Of a DNA stretch of 64,000 nucleotides, positions 55,888 to 64,000 are shown in pieces. The notes under the pieces are model-generated. The model was not told where the DNA came from. It saw nothing but the letters and a program-made list of their open reading frames with translations, and did not search any database. Source of the DNA: Burkholderiales bacterium PBB3 (lineage in GTDB: Bacteria; Pseudomonadota; Gammaproteobacteria; Burkholderiales; Burkholderiaceae_C). Both the position numbers and the translations under genes were made by a program. How positions within the stretch are numbered: position 1 is the stretch's first letter; each line of letters begins with the position of its first letter. The DNA lies in assembly GCA_002256115.1 (NCBI GenBank), contig NKIK01000016.1, positions 25,920-89,919 of the forward strand, in the 5' to 3' direction.

Positions 55888-58086
55888 ATGGCAAACGATC
55901 CCGCCGCGAAGGCAATGAGTTCGGAACAAGGCAAACGCATCACCGGCACGTGGCGCGTGGGCGAGCACCAGACCCACTTCGACCCGCTGCTGGAATGCGT
56001 GGTGGCGATTGCCCAGATTTACGACATCACCACCACACCCCAGGCGCTGTCGGCGGGTTTGCCGCTAGAGAGCAACCGCGTCACGCCAGCGCTGATGCCC
56101 CGGGTTGCCGCCCGTGCGGGCTTGACCGCCAAAATCGCCAAGCGCAGCCTGGATGATCTGCGGCCAGGTTTGCTGCCCGCTATTTTGCTGCTGCGTGATA
56201 ACCAAGCCTGCCTGTTGCTGGAATGGCTGCCCACGGGGGAAGCCCGGGTGCGCTATCCCGAGGGAGGCGAATCGGCCAGCCTGTTGTCTAAAGCAGAGCT
56301 GGACGAACAGTTTGCCGGGGTGGTGTTTTTTATACGCCCCATCTTCAATTTTGACCCCCGCTCTCCGGGCCATGGGCAACTGAAGTCCAAGCACTGGTTT
56401 TGGGGCGTGGTTTTCCAAAACTGGCGCTTGTACCGCGAGGGGCTGATTGCCGCTTTGATCATCAATGTGTTTGCATTGGCCATGCCGATGTATTCCATGA
56501 CCGTGTATGACCGCGTGATACCCAACCGCGCCGAAGAAACTTTGTGGGTGCTGTCGATCGGCGTTTTGCTGATGATGGCCTTTGATCTGGTGCTAAAAAC
56601 ACTGCGCGCCTACATCTTGGATACCGCCGGTAAGCGTATTGATGTGACTTTGTCCGCCAACATCATGGAGCGGGTGTTGGGCTTGCGCATGGCAGACAGG
56701 CCGCCATCGGTGGGTTCATTCGCCGCCAACTTGCGTGCCTTCGAATCCGTTCGGGACTTTGTCGCATCGGCCTCGATCACGACCTTGGTCGATCTGCCCT
56801 TCGTGTTGGTTTTCATGGTGGCCATCATTTGGATATCGCCCTGGTTGGTGGTCCCGGTGGTGGTGTGTATCGTGTTGCTGCTGATCGTTTCATTGGTTGC
56901 ACAGCAAAAAATGCACGAGCTGGTGGAGGCCAGCCAGCGGGCTACCTCGCAGCGCAATGCCAGCTTGGTCGAGAGTCTGGTGGGCATTGAGACCCTGAAG
57001 TTCATGGTGGCCGAGAGCAGTTTCCAGCGCAAATGGGAGCAATCCACCGTCTTTTTGGCGCAAAGCGGGACCAAGCTCAAATTCCTTTCTACGTCCACGA
57101 TGAATGTCGCCCAGGCCTTGCAGCAAATGGTGTCGATATGTGTCGTGATCGTGGGCGTGTACCTGCTGATCAGCAATAAGGTCACCATGGGCGGGATCAT
57201 TGCCGCGTCCATGCTGGCGGGTCGCGCGATGGCACCTTTTGGGCAGGTAGCGGGGCTGTTAATGCAGTACCACAACGCCAAGAGCGGGCTAGCATCAGTC
57301 GAGACTTACATGAAGATGAAGCCCGAGCGGCCCGCAGAGTCCAACTTTTTGCACCGCGCTTCGTTTCAGGGCGCAATCGAATTCCGCAATGTGACCTTTA
57401 TTTACCCAGGGCAGCAGAATCCGGCGCTCAAGAATGTGTCTTTCAAAATTCAGCCCGGCGAAAAGGTGGCCTTCATTGGCCGCGTGGGTTCGGGTAAGTC
57501 GACCATTCAGCGGCTGATCTTGGGGCTGCACGTGCCCACCGAAGGCGCGATCCTGATGGACGGTATCGACTTGCGGCAGATTGACCCAGCCGAGTTGCGG
57601 CGGGCAGCAGGTTTTGTATCGCAGGATGTGCATTTGTTTTACGGTTCGCTGCGGGACAACATCGCACTAGGCGCGCCGTTTGCGGGTGACCATGATGTCT
57701 TGGGGGCGGCAGATATTGCGGGGGTCACCGAATTTGCCAACCGCCACCCGCGTGGTTTTGACATGCTGATCGGCGAGCGCGGGGAATCCTTGTCTGGCGG
57801 CCAAAGGCAGGCGGTCGGCATTGCCCGGGCGGTGCTGAATGACTCTCCGGTGTTGCTGTTGGATGAGCCCAGCAGTGCCATGGACCACCAAAGCGAAGAT
57901 ATGCTCAAAGCCCGGTTGGGGCAGTTCTCCAAAGGCAAGACGGTGGTGCTGGTGACGCACCGCACTTCGTTGTTGGAAATGGTGGACCGCTTGCTGGTCA
58001 TCGACAATGGACAACTGATGGCGGACGGGCCCAAGGCGCAAGTGGTCGAGGCACTGCAGAGCGGCCGTGTAGGGAGGGCTGCCTGA
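55888..58086 (+). CDS. lapB: Type I secretion permease/ATPase (LapB-like)
   Basis: The 732-residue exporter has three parts. An N-terminal C39-like domain (about residues 30-150) lacks the usual Cys-His peptidase context. A six-helix membrane domain follows, then an ATPase with Walker A GRVGSGKSTIQRL, signature LSGGQRQAVGIARA, Walker B VLLLDEPSSAMD and VTHRTSLL. It would move the giant adhesin encoded downstream through the inner membrane. Its stop overlaps the next ATG by one base. Confidence 0.92.
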   Translation: MANDPAAKAMSSEQGKRITGTWRVGEHQTHFDPLLECVVAIAQIYDITTTPQALSAGLPLESNRVTPALMPRVAARAGLTAKIAKRSLDDLRPGLLPAILLLRDNQACLLLEWLPTGEARVRYPEGGESASLLSKAELDEQFAGVVFFIRPIFNFDPRSPGHGQLKSKHWFWGVVFQNWRLYREGLIAALIINVFALAMPMYSMTVYDRVIPNRAEETLWVLSIGVLLMMAFDLVLKTLRAYILDTAGKRIDVTLSANIMERVLGLRMADRPPSVGSFAANLRAFESVRDFVASASITTLVDLPFVLVFMVAIIWISPWLVVPVVVCIVLLLIVSLVAQQKMHELVEASQRATSQRNASLVESLVGIETLKFMVAESSFQRKWEQSTVFLAQSGTKLKFLSTSTMNVAQALQQMVSICVVIVGVYLLISNKVTMGGIIAASMLAGRAMAPFGQVAGLLMQYHNAKSGLASVETYMKMKPERPAESNFLHRASFQGAIEFRNVTFIYPGQQNPALKNVSFKIQPGEKVAFIGRVGSGKSTIQRLILGLHVPTEGAILMDGIDLRQIDPAELRRAAGFVSQDVHLFYGSLRDNIALGAPFAGDHDVLGAADIAGVTEFANRHPRGFDMLIGERGESLSGGQRQAVGIARAVLNDSPVLLLDEPSSAMDHQSEDMLKARLGQFSKGKTVVLVTHRTSLLEMVDRLLVIDNGQLMADGPKAQVVEALQSGRVGRAA

Positions 58087-59543
58087 TGAACCCAGCCAAA
58101 CCTGATGACGTAACCGATGTCGTACCAACGGCCGCACCGGTAGCCAAACCTGGCCTCTTGAAGCGGATGTGGAATGGGTTTTATGCACTGTGCTCCCGTC
58201 TCATCGACCGCGTTCACGCGCTGATTGCCGCCAACCAGTCAGACCCCGACGCCTCTTTTGATACGAATGCCGACTGGGCCATTGCCGAAGAAACGCCAAA
58301 AGGTGCCCGCGTACTGGTGTGGGCCAGTGCCGCCGCCATTGCAACTATGTTGGTATGGGCTAACTTCGCTGTGCTGGACGAAGTGACCCGGGGTGAAGGT
58401 AAGGTGATTCCATCGCGGCAGGTGCAAGTTCTGCAGAGCCTGGATGGCGGCATCGTGTCGGAAATCCTGGTCAAAGAAGGCCAAACCGTCAAGATTGGGG
58501 ACTTGTTGCTGAAGGTGGACCCAACTCGTATGGTGTCTTCGCTGCGGGAGAATCGGTCGCAGTACTTGGCCCTGCTGGCCAAGTCCGCACGGCTGCGGGC
58601 GCTGGCCGAAGGCAGTCGGTTTATTCCACCCGAAGAAGTGGTTACCCAAGCGCCCGAGATAGTAGAGCAGGAGCGCGCCTTGTACGAGTCGCGCAGAGCC
58701 GAGCTGGATGCGACCCTGGGCGTTGCGCGTCAGCAATCCTCGCAGCGCAGCCAAGAGCTTATTTCTATCCGCGCCCGCCGGGAGCAGGCGTCCCAGAGCT
58801 TCAATTTGACGGCCAGAGAACTAGAAATGACGCGCCCACTCACTAAAAGCGGTGCCGTCTCGGATGTGGAGCTTTTGCGCTTGGAGCGTGATGTGGCCCG
58901 CTACCGGGGCGAGCGGGACAGTGCGAGTTCTGATATTCCCCGCCTGGAGTCGGCCGTTGCAGAATCCAACCGCAAGATTCAAGAGATTGAACTCACCTTT
59001 CGGAACTTGGCCCGGTCGGAGTTGAGTGAGATCAATGCCAAGCTGAGTGCACTGACAGAGGGCAGTACGGCGCTTCAAGACCGGGTGGACCAAACGGAGA
59101 TTCGCTCCCCCGTGAACGGTACGGTGAAGCAGCTCAAGGTGAATACGGTGGGTGGTGTCGTGCAGCCGGGCAAAGATTTGATTGAAGTGGTGCCGTCCGA
59201 TGATGCCTTGCTGTTGGAAGCACGCGTTTTGCCGCGCGACATCGCTTTCTTGAGCCCAGGGCAAAAGGTGCTGGTCAAATTTACAGCCTATGACTTTGCG
59301 ATTTACGGTGGTCTGGATGCCACACTGGAGCACATCAGCGCCGATACCGTCTTGGATGAGAAAGGCAATGCCTTTTTCTTGGTGCGTGTGCGAACGCTGT
59401 CCAACAATATTGGACCAAAAAACTTGCCCATCATTCCAGGGATGGTGGCTGAAGTGGACATTCTCACGGGTAAGAAGTCAGTGCTCGCTTATCTGATGAA
59501 ACCTATATTGCGGGCCAAAGCTACGGCGATGACGGAACGGTAA
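58086..59543 (+). CDS. lapC: Type I secretion membrane-fusion protein, HlyD family (LapC-like)
   Basis: The 485-residue adaptor has one membrane segment (VLVWASAAAIATMLVWANFAV), a lipoyl-like half (VLQSLDGGIVSEILVKEGQ), a long coiled coil (about residues 180-330) and the returning half (IRSPVNGTVKQLKVNTVGGV). It ends in the HlyD C-terminal region with NLPIIPGMVAEVDILTG. It bridges the ABC exporter and an outer-membrane TolC/LapE channel, which is not in the window. It overlaps both neighbours by one base. Confidence 0.93.
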   Translation: MNPAKPDDVTDVVPTAAPVAKPGLLKRMWNGFYALCSRLIDRVHALIAANQSDPDASFDTNADWAIAEETPKGARVLVWASAAAIATMLVWANFAVLDEVTRGEGKVIPSRQVQVLQSLDGGIVSEILVKEGQTVKIGDLLLKVDPTRMVSSLRENRSQYLALLAKSARLRALAEGSRFIPPEEVVTQAPEIVEQERALYESRRAELDATLGVARQQSSQRSQELISIRARREQASQSFNLTARELEMTRPLTKSGAVSDVELLRLERDVARYRGERDSASSDIPRLESAVAESNRKIQEIELTFRNLARSELSEINAKLSALTEGSTALQDRVDQTEIRSPVNGTVKQLKVNTVGGVVQPGKDLIEVVPSDDALLLEARVLPRDIAFLSPGQKVLVKFTAYDFAIYGGLDATLEHISADTVLDEKGNAFFLVRVRTLSNNIGPKNLPIIPGMVAEVDILTGKKSVLAYLMKPILRAKATAMTER

Positions 59544-60175
59544 TGGGCTTGCAACACTCGATTTTTATCACCCATGACAAGGGATTGAAACGGCACTGGG
59601 TTCAAGCACTGGGTGCGCCCCGTGTTTGTGAGATGCCAGAGCAGAACCCAATTTCGCTTCTGACAGCCCAAGCCGGTGTCGTTTGGGTGGATTTATCAAC
59701 ACCCAAGCTACCCTCGTGGGACAGCGACCCGTGGCTTGCAATATTGCAGCGAAAAGATCTCTGGGTCGTTGCCGCAAGCTCGAACCCCTCTGACGACGAG
59801 GGCATTGCCGCGCTGGACGCCGGTTGCGTCGCCTATTGCCACGCCTTTTCAGACGCGACCACCCTGCGGCGGGTGCAGCAAGTGGTGCGGGCCGGCAATG
59901 TGTGGATCGGTAAAACGCTGATGACTAGGCTGTTAAAAAACACAGCCAAACTCGGCACGGCGGCACCCGATAAGCCACACAGTTGGCAATCCGACCTGAC
60001 GACACGGGAAATAGAGGTGGCGAAACTCGCTGCCAATGGTGCGTCGAACTTGACGATCGCGGCGAATTGCCAGATCACAGAAAGAACCGTGAAAGCGCAC
60101 CTCAGCGCGGTGTTCGAGAAACTGCAGGTCAAGGATCGCCTGCAGCTGGCTTTGCGTGTGCACGGTATTCAATAG
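59543..60175 (+). CDS. LuxR-type DNA-binding regulator with degenerate receiver domain
   Basis: The 210-residue protein has a C-terminal LuxR/GerE HTH (LTTREIEVAKLAANGASN, ITERTVKAHLSAVFEKLQV). The N-terminal half has the size of a receiver. An Asp is present in VVWVDLSTP, but the acidic pair near the N-terminus and the conserved Lys after strand 5 (CVAYCHAFSD) are missing, so it is probably not phosphorylated. Its TAATG overlap with lapC places it in the export operon, and it may control the adhesin gene that starts 108 bases later. Confidence 0.88.
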   Translation: MGLQHSIFITHDKGLKRHWVQALGAPRVCEMPEQNPISLLTAQAGVVWVDLSTPKLPSWDSDPWLAILQRKDLWVVAASSNPSDDEGIAALDAGCVAYCHAFSDATTLRRVQQVVRAGNVWIGKTLMTRLLKNTAKLGTAAPDKPHSWQSDLTTREIEVAKLAANGASNLTIAANCQITERTVKAHLSAVFEKLQVKDRLQLALRVHGIQ

Positions 60176-60197
60176 TCATAACCATTGCACCTACCCT

Positions 60198-60213
60198 CTT
60201 GGGTGTACCCAAG
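60198..60213. promoter_or_regulatory. Perfect dyad upstream of the adhesin gene
   Basis: CTTGGGT and ACCCAAG are separated by GT, about 70 bases before the adhesin ATG. A second, weaker dyad (TGTAA-N8-TTACA, 60228-60245) lies nearer. Either could be bound by the LuxR-type regulator encoded just upstream, or the first could be a weak terminator. Confidence 0.4.
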
Positions 60214-60283
60214 GACAATAGCCAAATTGTAAAAATCTGCTTACATTCAACGAACCTATCGTTGTTGTATCGGAGATTTTTTC

Positions 60284-63200
60284 ATGGCTACCACCCAAAA
60301 CACAGTTCAAGCCCGCGGTTTCGTTGCAGTGCTGCAGGGAAAAGCCTGGAAAATCGACGCCAACGGTAACCGCCTTGAGCTCAAAGTGGGTGATGAGGTA
60401 GAGGCGGGGCAGAAAATAATGACTGCCGATGGTGCCCGTCTGGAGCTAGCGCTCCCCAATGGACAGGCCGTTGCCATCGAAGCGGGCCGCGAACTGCTGA
60501 TAGATACCGTTTTATTAGGCGTCAGCCCCGTTGAGAAGTCTGAGGCTACTTTAGACAGCCGGGATAGTGGTGCAGCAGCTATTGCGCGCGTCATCGCACA
60601 GGGCGGTGACCTTTCTACCGCATTGGAGGCTACAGCCGCAGGCTCAGGTGCCGGCGGTGGTGGCGAAGGAGAAGGCAACGGCTTTGTGCGAATCCTGCGG
60701 ATCGAAGAGGGAACTTCTCCCGAAGGTATCAACCGCGACGCAAACGCAAACGCCCCCGCCCAGTTTGGCAGTAACACAGGGCAAGTCGATACAACACCCC
60801 CTGTTGCGACCATTACGCTGGATGGCAATATCAGCGGAGACAACGTGCTCAACTCCGCAGAAATAGCCCGACCCGTCCCGATCACAGGGGTGGTGGGTGG
60901 AGATGCCAAGGCGGGTGATACCGTCACGTTGACGGTCAACAGCAACACGTATACCGGCGTAGTGAGCGCCGACAAAACCTTCTCGATCAACGTGCCGGGC
61001 ACAGACTTGGCAGCAGACCCAGACCGGATCATTGAAGCAACGGTCATCACCCGCGACACGGCGGGCAACACGGCCTCTAGCATTGACTCCGCATCCTACA
61101 CCGTCGCAGGAACGCCCAGCGTCGTCGTCAATATCGTCGATGCCCGCCTAAATGTAGCTGATACCGTTTCCGAAGTGACGTTCACTTTCAGCGAGGCTCC
61201 CGTTGGTTTTACGGCTGCAGACATTACGGCTGTGAACGGCACGGTTACCGGTTTGACGGCGACATCCAATCCACTCGTTTTCACGGCAACTTTCACGGCC
61301 AACCTGCCTTTGGAAGGCACAGGGTCGGTCTCCGTAACGCCCAACTCTTACTTGAATTCGGCTGGCAATCCCGGCACTGGCTCCACCGATACAGTCGTAA
61401 TCGACACTGCAGCGCCAGTACCCACCATCACGCTGGATGCCAACATCACTGCAGACGACAGCATTAGCCCGACCGAAGCTGGCCAATCCATACCGGTTAC
61501 AGGTGTAGTGGGGGGTGACGCAAAGGTTGGGGACACGGTCACATTGACGGTCAACAACAAAACCTTCACCGGCACGGTCAACGCCGACAAAACGTTCTCT
61601 ATTAGCGTGCCTGGAGCTGATCTGACAGCTGATTCAGACAAAGTAATCGACGCCTCGGTAACCACGACGGATGCCTCTGGAAACACAGGCACCAGCACCG
61701 ACACCGAGTCCTATGTGGTCGCCACCCCGCCCACCCCTCCAGTGAGCCAACCTCCAACGATCACTACCGTCGAGCCAGGCGCTCCGGGCGTGAGCGATAA
61801 CAATGTGGTCGAAGGCAAGAGCCTAGTCTTCAATGTCGCCCTGTCATCGCCTACGACCAAGCCTGAGACTTTCGCTTTCAGCCTGGGTGGCGGCTCCGCC
61901 AGCACTGCCGACTACACCACTCCGTCCTTTAGCAACGGCGTGACCTTTAACCCCAGCACCGGTCTGATCACCGTGCCTGCCGGTGTGGGCTCTTTTGCTG
62001 TGACGCTGCCCACTGTCGATGACACGCTGGTCGAGGCGTCTCCTGAGTCGGTGCCTTTGACTATCGGCGGCGTGAGCGCTACCGGCGGTATCTTGGATAA
62101 CGATAGCCCCACGATCACTACCGTCGAGCCGGGCGCTCCAGGCGTGAGTGACAACAATGTAGTCGAGGGCAATAGCCTGGTCTTCAACGTTGCCCTGTCC
62201 GCTCCTACAACCAAGCCTGAGACTTTTGCTTTCAGCTTGGGTGGCGGCTCCGCCAGTACCTCCGACTACACCACCCCGTCCTTTAGCAACGGCGTGACTT
62301 TCAACCCCAGCACGGGCCTGATCACCGTGCCTGCCGGTGTGGGCTCTTTTGCTGTGACGCTGCCCACGGTCGATGACACGCTGGTCGAGGCGTCTCCTGA
62401 GTCGGTGCCTTTGACTATCGGCGGCGTGAGCGCTACCGGCGGTATCTTGGATAACGATAGCCCCACGATCACCACCGTCGAGCCAGGCGCTCCGGGCGTG
62501 AGCGATAACAATGTCAATGAAGGCCTAAATCTGGTGTTTAACGTGGGCATATCAGGCCCATCAGCGAGCGCAGTCAGCTACTCTTTAGCTTTGGCCGGTG
62601 TCACTGCAACTCCAGGATCAGACTTCAACAACGTGCTGTCCAATGCGAGCTTCAGCAACGGAGTAACGTACAGCTCCGCAACCGGCCTTGTCACAGTACC
62701 AGCAGGGGTCACGGGGTTTGCAGTCACCGTACCCACGCTGACAGACTCTGTGAGCGCTGAGCCCATCGAGACCTTGTCTTTAACGATTGGTGGCGTCACA
62801 GGTACGGGCGGCATCATTGACACCACAACGGCACCTGGTCCTACCCCCACCCTGGTCATCTCCGGCCCAGCCTCGGTCAACGAAGCCGCTGGCACCCTGA
62901 CCTACACCGTCACGCTGTCCAATGCCGCCTCCGGCCCCATCACCGTGGCCTACAACGCCGCCAGTGGCACCGCCACCGCCGGCACCGACTTCAGCGCCGC
63001 AGGCACCCTGACCTTTGCCCCCGGCGTGACCAGCCAGACCTTTACGGTGGCCATCACCAACGATGGCACCTTCGAAGGCAGTGAGCAGTTCTTCGTCAAT
63101 CTGTCCGCCCCCACCGGCGGCGCCACCATTGCCACCGGCACCGTGACCACCACCATCCTGGACGATGGCACCGGCCCTGGCGGCTCCGACAACGACACCC

Positions 63201-64000
63201 CCGTCTTGTCCATTGCCAACATCACCGTCGCAGAGGGCGCCAGCGCCGTCTTCACCGTGAGCATCTCCAACCCCAGCACCAGCGCCGTGGTTTTCACCCC
63301 CGCGCTTAACAGTGGCTCCGCCACCCTGGGCACCGATACCGCCGCCGCAGGCACCTTGGAGTTCTTCAACGGCTCCGCCTGGGTCGCCGTCTCCGGCAAT
63401 GTGACCATCCCCGCAGGCTCCACCTCCGTGCAGCTGCGCCTGGCCACCACCGATGATGCGATTGCTGAGGCCAATGAAACCTTCACCCTGACCGCCACCC
63501 CGGTCTCCGGCTCCACAACCGCGGCCGCCTCCGGCACCGCCACCATCACCGATAACGACGCCCTGCCAGCCTTCTCCATCAATGACGTCAGCGTCAATGA
63601 GGCCGCAGGCACCGCCACCTTTACCGTGACCCGCACCGGCGCGACTTCCTCCGCCTCCAGCGTGGACTACGCCACCGCCAGCGATACCGCCACCTCCGGC
63701 GCCGACTTCGTGGCCGCCTCCGGCACGCTGAACTTCGCCGCCGGCGTCACCACCGTCACCATCACGGTGCCTGTGACCATCACCAACGATGGCACCTTCG
63801 AAGGCAGTGAGCAGTTCTTCGTCAATCTGTCCGCACCCGTCAACGCCACCATCTCCGATAACCAAGGCGTGGGCACCATCCTGGACGATGGCACCGGCCC
63901 TGGCGGCTCCGACAACGACACCCCCGTCTTGTCCATTGCCAACATCACCGTCGCAGAGGGCGCCAGCGCCGTCTTCACCGTGAGCATCTCCAACCCCAGC
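60284..64000 (+). CDS. lapA: LapA-like giant adhesin (N-terminal 1239 residues, runs off the window)
   Basis: The frame is open from ATG 60284 (CGGAG upstream) to the end without a stop. Residues 1-75 are a retention module (GFVAVLQGKAWKI, VGDEVEAGQKIMTADGARLE) that keeps the protein in the outer-membrane channel. TAAG at residues 117-120 (60632-60643) matches the LapG protease site and is followed by a Gly-rich stretch. Then come bacterial Ig-like domains (VATITLDGNISGDN and PTITLDANITADD units), three 118-residue repeats, and Calx-beta-type repeats (SVNEAAGTLTYTVTLSNA, DGTFEGSEQFFVNLSAP). It is presumably exported by the preceding LapBC proteins for surface attachment and biofilm formation. 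Confidence 0.93.
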   Translation, partial: MATTQNTVQARGFVAVLQGKAWKIDANGNRLELKVGDEVEAGQKIMTADGARLELALPNGQAVAIEAGRELLIDTVLLGVSPVEKSEATLDSRDSGAAAIARVIAQGGDLSTALEATAAGSGAGGGGEGEGNGFVRILRIEEGTSPEGINRDANANAPAQFGSNTGQVDTTPPVATITLDGNISGDNVLNSAEIARPVPITGVVGGDAKAGDTVTLTVNSNTYTGVVSADKTFSINVPGTDLAADPDRIIEATVITRDTAGNTASSIDSASYTVAGTPSVVVNIVDARLNVADTVSEVTFTFSEAPVGFTAADITAVNGTVTGLTATSNPLVFTATFTANLPLEGTGSVSVTPNSYLNSAGNPGTGSTDTVVIDTAAPVPTITLDANITADDSISPTEAGQSIPVTGVVGGDAKVGDTVTLTVNNKTFTGTVNADKTFSISVPGADLTADSDKVIDASVTTTDASGNTGTSTDTESYVVATPPTPPVSQPPTITTVEPGAPGVSDNNVVEGKSLVFNVALSSPTTKPETFAFSLGGGSASTADYTTPSFSNGVTFNPSTGLITVPAGVGSFAVTLPTVDDTLVEASPESVPLTIGGVSATGGILDNDSPTITTVEPGAPGVSDNNVVEGNSLVFNVALSAPTTKPETFAFSLGGGSASTSDYTTPSFSNGVTFNPSTGLITVPAGVGSFAVTLPTVDDTLVEASPESVPLTIGGVSATGGILDNDSPTITTVEPGAPGVSDNNVNEGLNLVFNVGISGPSASAVSYSLALAGVTATPGSDFNNVLSNASFSNGVTYSSATGLVTVPAGVTGFAVTVPTLTDSVSAEPIETLSLTIGGVTGTGGIIDTTTAPGPTPTLVISGPASVNEAAGTLTYTVTLSNAASGPITVAYNAASGTATAGTDFSAAGTLTFAPGVTSQTFTVAITNDGTFEGSEQFFVNLSAPTGGATIATGTVTTTILDDGTGPGGSDNDTPVLSIANITVAEGASAVFTVSISNPSTSAVVFTPALNSGSATLGTDTAAAGTLEFFNGSAWVAVSGNVTIPAGSTSVQLRLATTDDAIAEANETFTLTATPVSGSTTAAASGTATITDNDALPAFSINDVSVNEAAGTATFTVTRTGATSSASSVDYATASDTATSGADFVAASGTLNFAAGVTTVTITVPVTITNDGTFEGSEQFFVNLSAPVNATISDNQGVGTILDDGTGPGGSDNDTPVLSIANITVAEGASAVFTVSISNPS
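61754..62820 (+). repeat. 354-bp tandem repeats in the adhesin
   Basis: Units start at 61754, 62108 and 62462, each with PTITTVEPGAPGVSDNN. The first two are nearly identical at the DNA level; the third matches for about 60 bases and then diverges. This pattern fits recent duplication of a 118-residue domain. Confidence 0.9.
63056..64000 (+). repeat. About 724-bp long-period repeat in the adhesin
   Basis: DNA from 63056 (encoding TNDGTFEGSEQFF) recurs at 63782. The block from 63152 (ILDDGTGPGGSDND onward) recurs from 63875 to the window end and is essentially identical over more than 120 bases. The period covers two Calx-beta-like domains, about 241 residues. Confidence 0.88.

Noticed and set aside
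62780..63865. Minus-strand Gly-rich open frame of 361 codons
   Set aside because: Antisense to the repetitive adhesin; its glycine richness is a by-product of the repeats.
61754..64000. Repeats as a CRISPR array
   Set aside because: The units are long, in frame and coding, with no unique spacers of constant length.

Overview
The window is high-GC chromosomal DNA from a betaproteobacterium, most likely family Comamonadaceae (Rhodoferax/Polaromonas-like). This rests on protein character and synteny (bamE / fur divergence, hpf-ptsN-hprK, dapB-exbB-exbD-leuS-lptE, a proteobacterial-type gshA, an intracellular PhaZ) and on short interspersed repeats with a 'GCTGCTCCCGCACTATCCA' core. I know repeats of this style from this family by memory only. 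No rRNA, tRNA, CRISPR array, transposase or phage gene was found. About 53 protein genes are supported, including a truncated gene at each end.

Layout. 1-6.6 kb: start of a monomeric isocitrate dehydrogenase gene, a tricorn-like S41 protease, a YafJ-type amidotransferase, a lipoprotein and a DUF2237 protein. 6.6-18 kb: glutathione synthesis (gshA, gshB), kup, benE, proA, an RsgA GTPase with a possible leader peptide, and holA. 17.9-30.3 kb: the most coherent accessory block. It holds a secreted cyanophycinase with an adjacent RpiR-type regulator, a TonB-dependent receptor, an AotJQMOP-type arginine/ornithine ABC transporter including the poorly understood AotO metallo-hydrolase, ornithine cyclodeaminase and arginase. 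Together they read as a route from extracellular cyanophycin (multi-L-arginyl-poly-aspartate) through arginine and ornithine to proline. A 10+3+10 palindrome covers the predicted promoter between the two halves.

30.4-46.2 kb: mostly housekeeping on the minus strand (lrp, lptE, leuS, exbD, exbB, dapB, bamE; hprK, ptsN, hpf; a nucleosidase, an acyl-CoA ligase, pntB, pntA), with fur and corA on the plus strand. corA has a structured-looking leader. 46.3-55.4 kb: small metabolic genes (Nudix, two cupins, GST, PHA depolymerase, CPBP protease, MerR, CoA-transferase, mnmA). 55.5-64 kb: a biofilm-adhesin export locus with a small protein, LapB-like ABC exporter, LapC-like adaptor, LuxR-type regulator and the first 1239 codons of a LapA-like giant adhesin with an N-terminal retention module and a TAAG putative LapG cleavage site.

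Two families of small repeats stand out. Family A (eight clear copies plus one diverged relative) lies between genes but is also read in frame inside proA and leuS. Family B (three copies) has a conserved core and short terminal inverted repeats, flanked by location-specific inverted arms that pair with each other in each copy.
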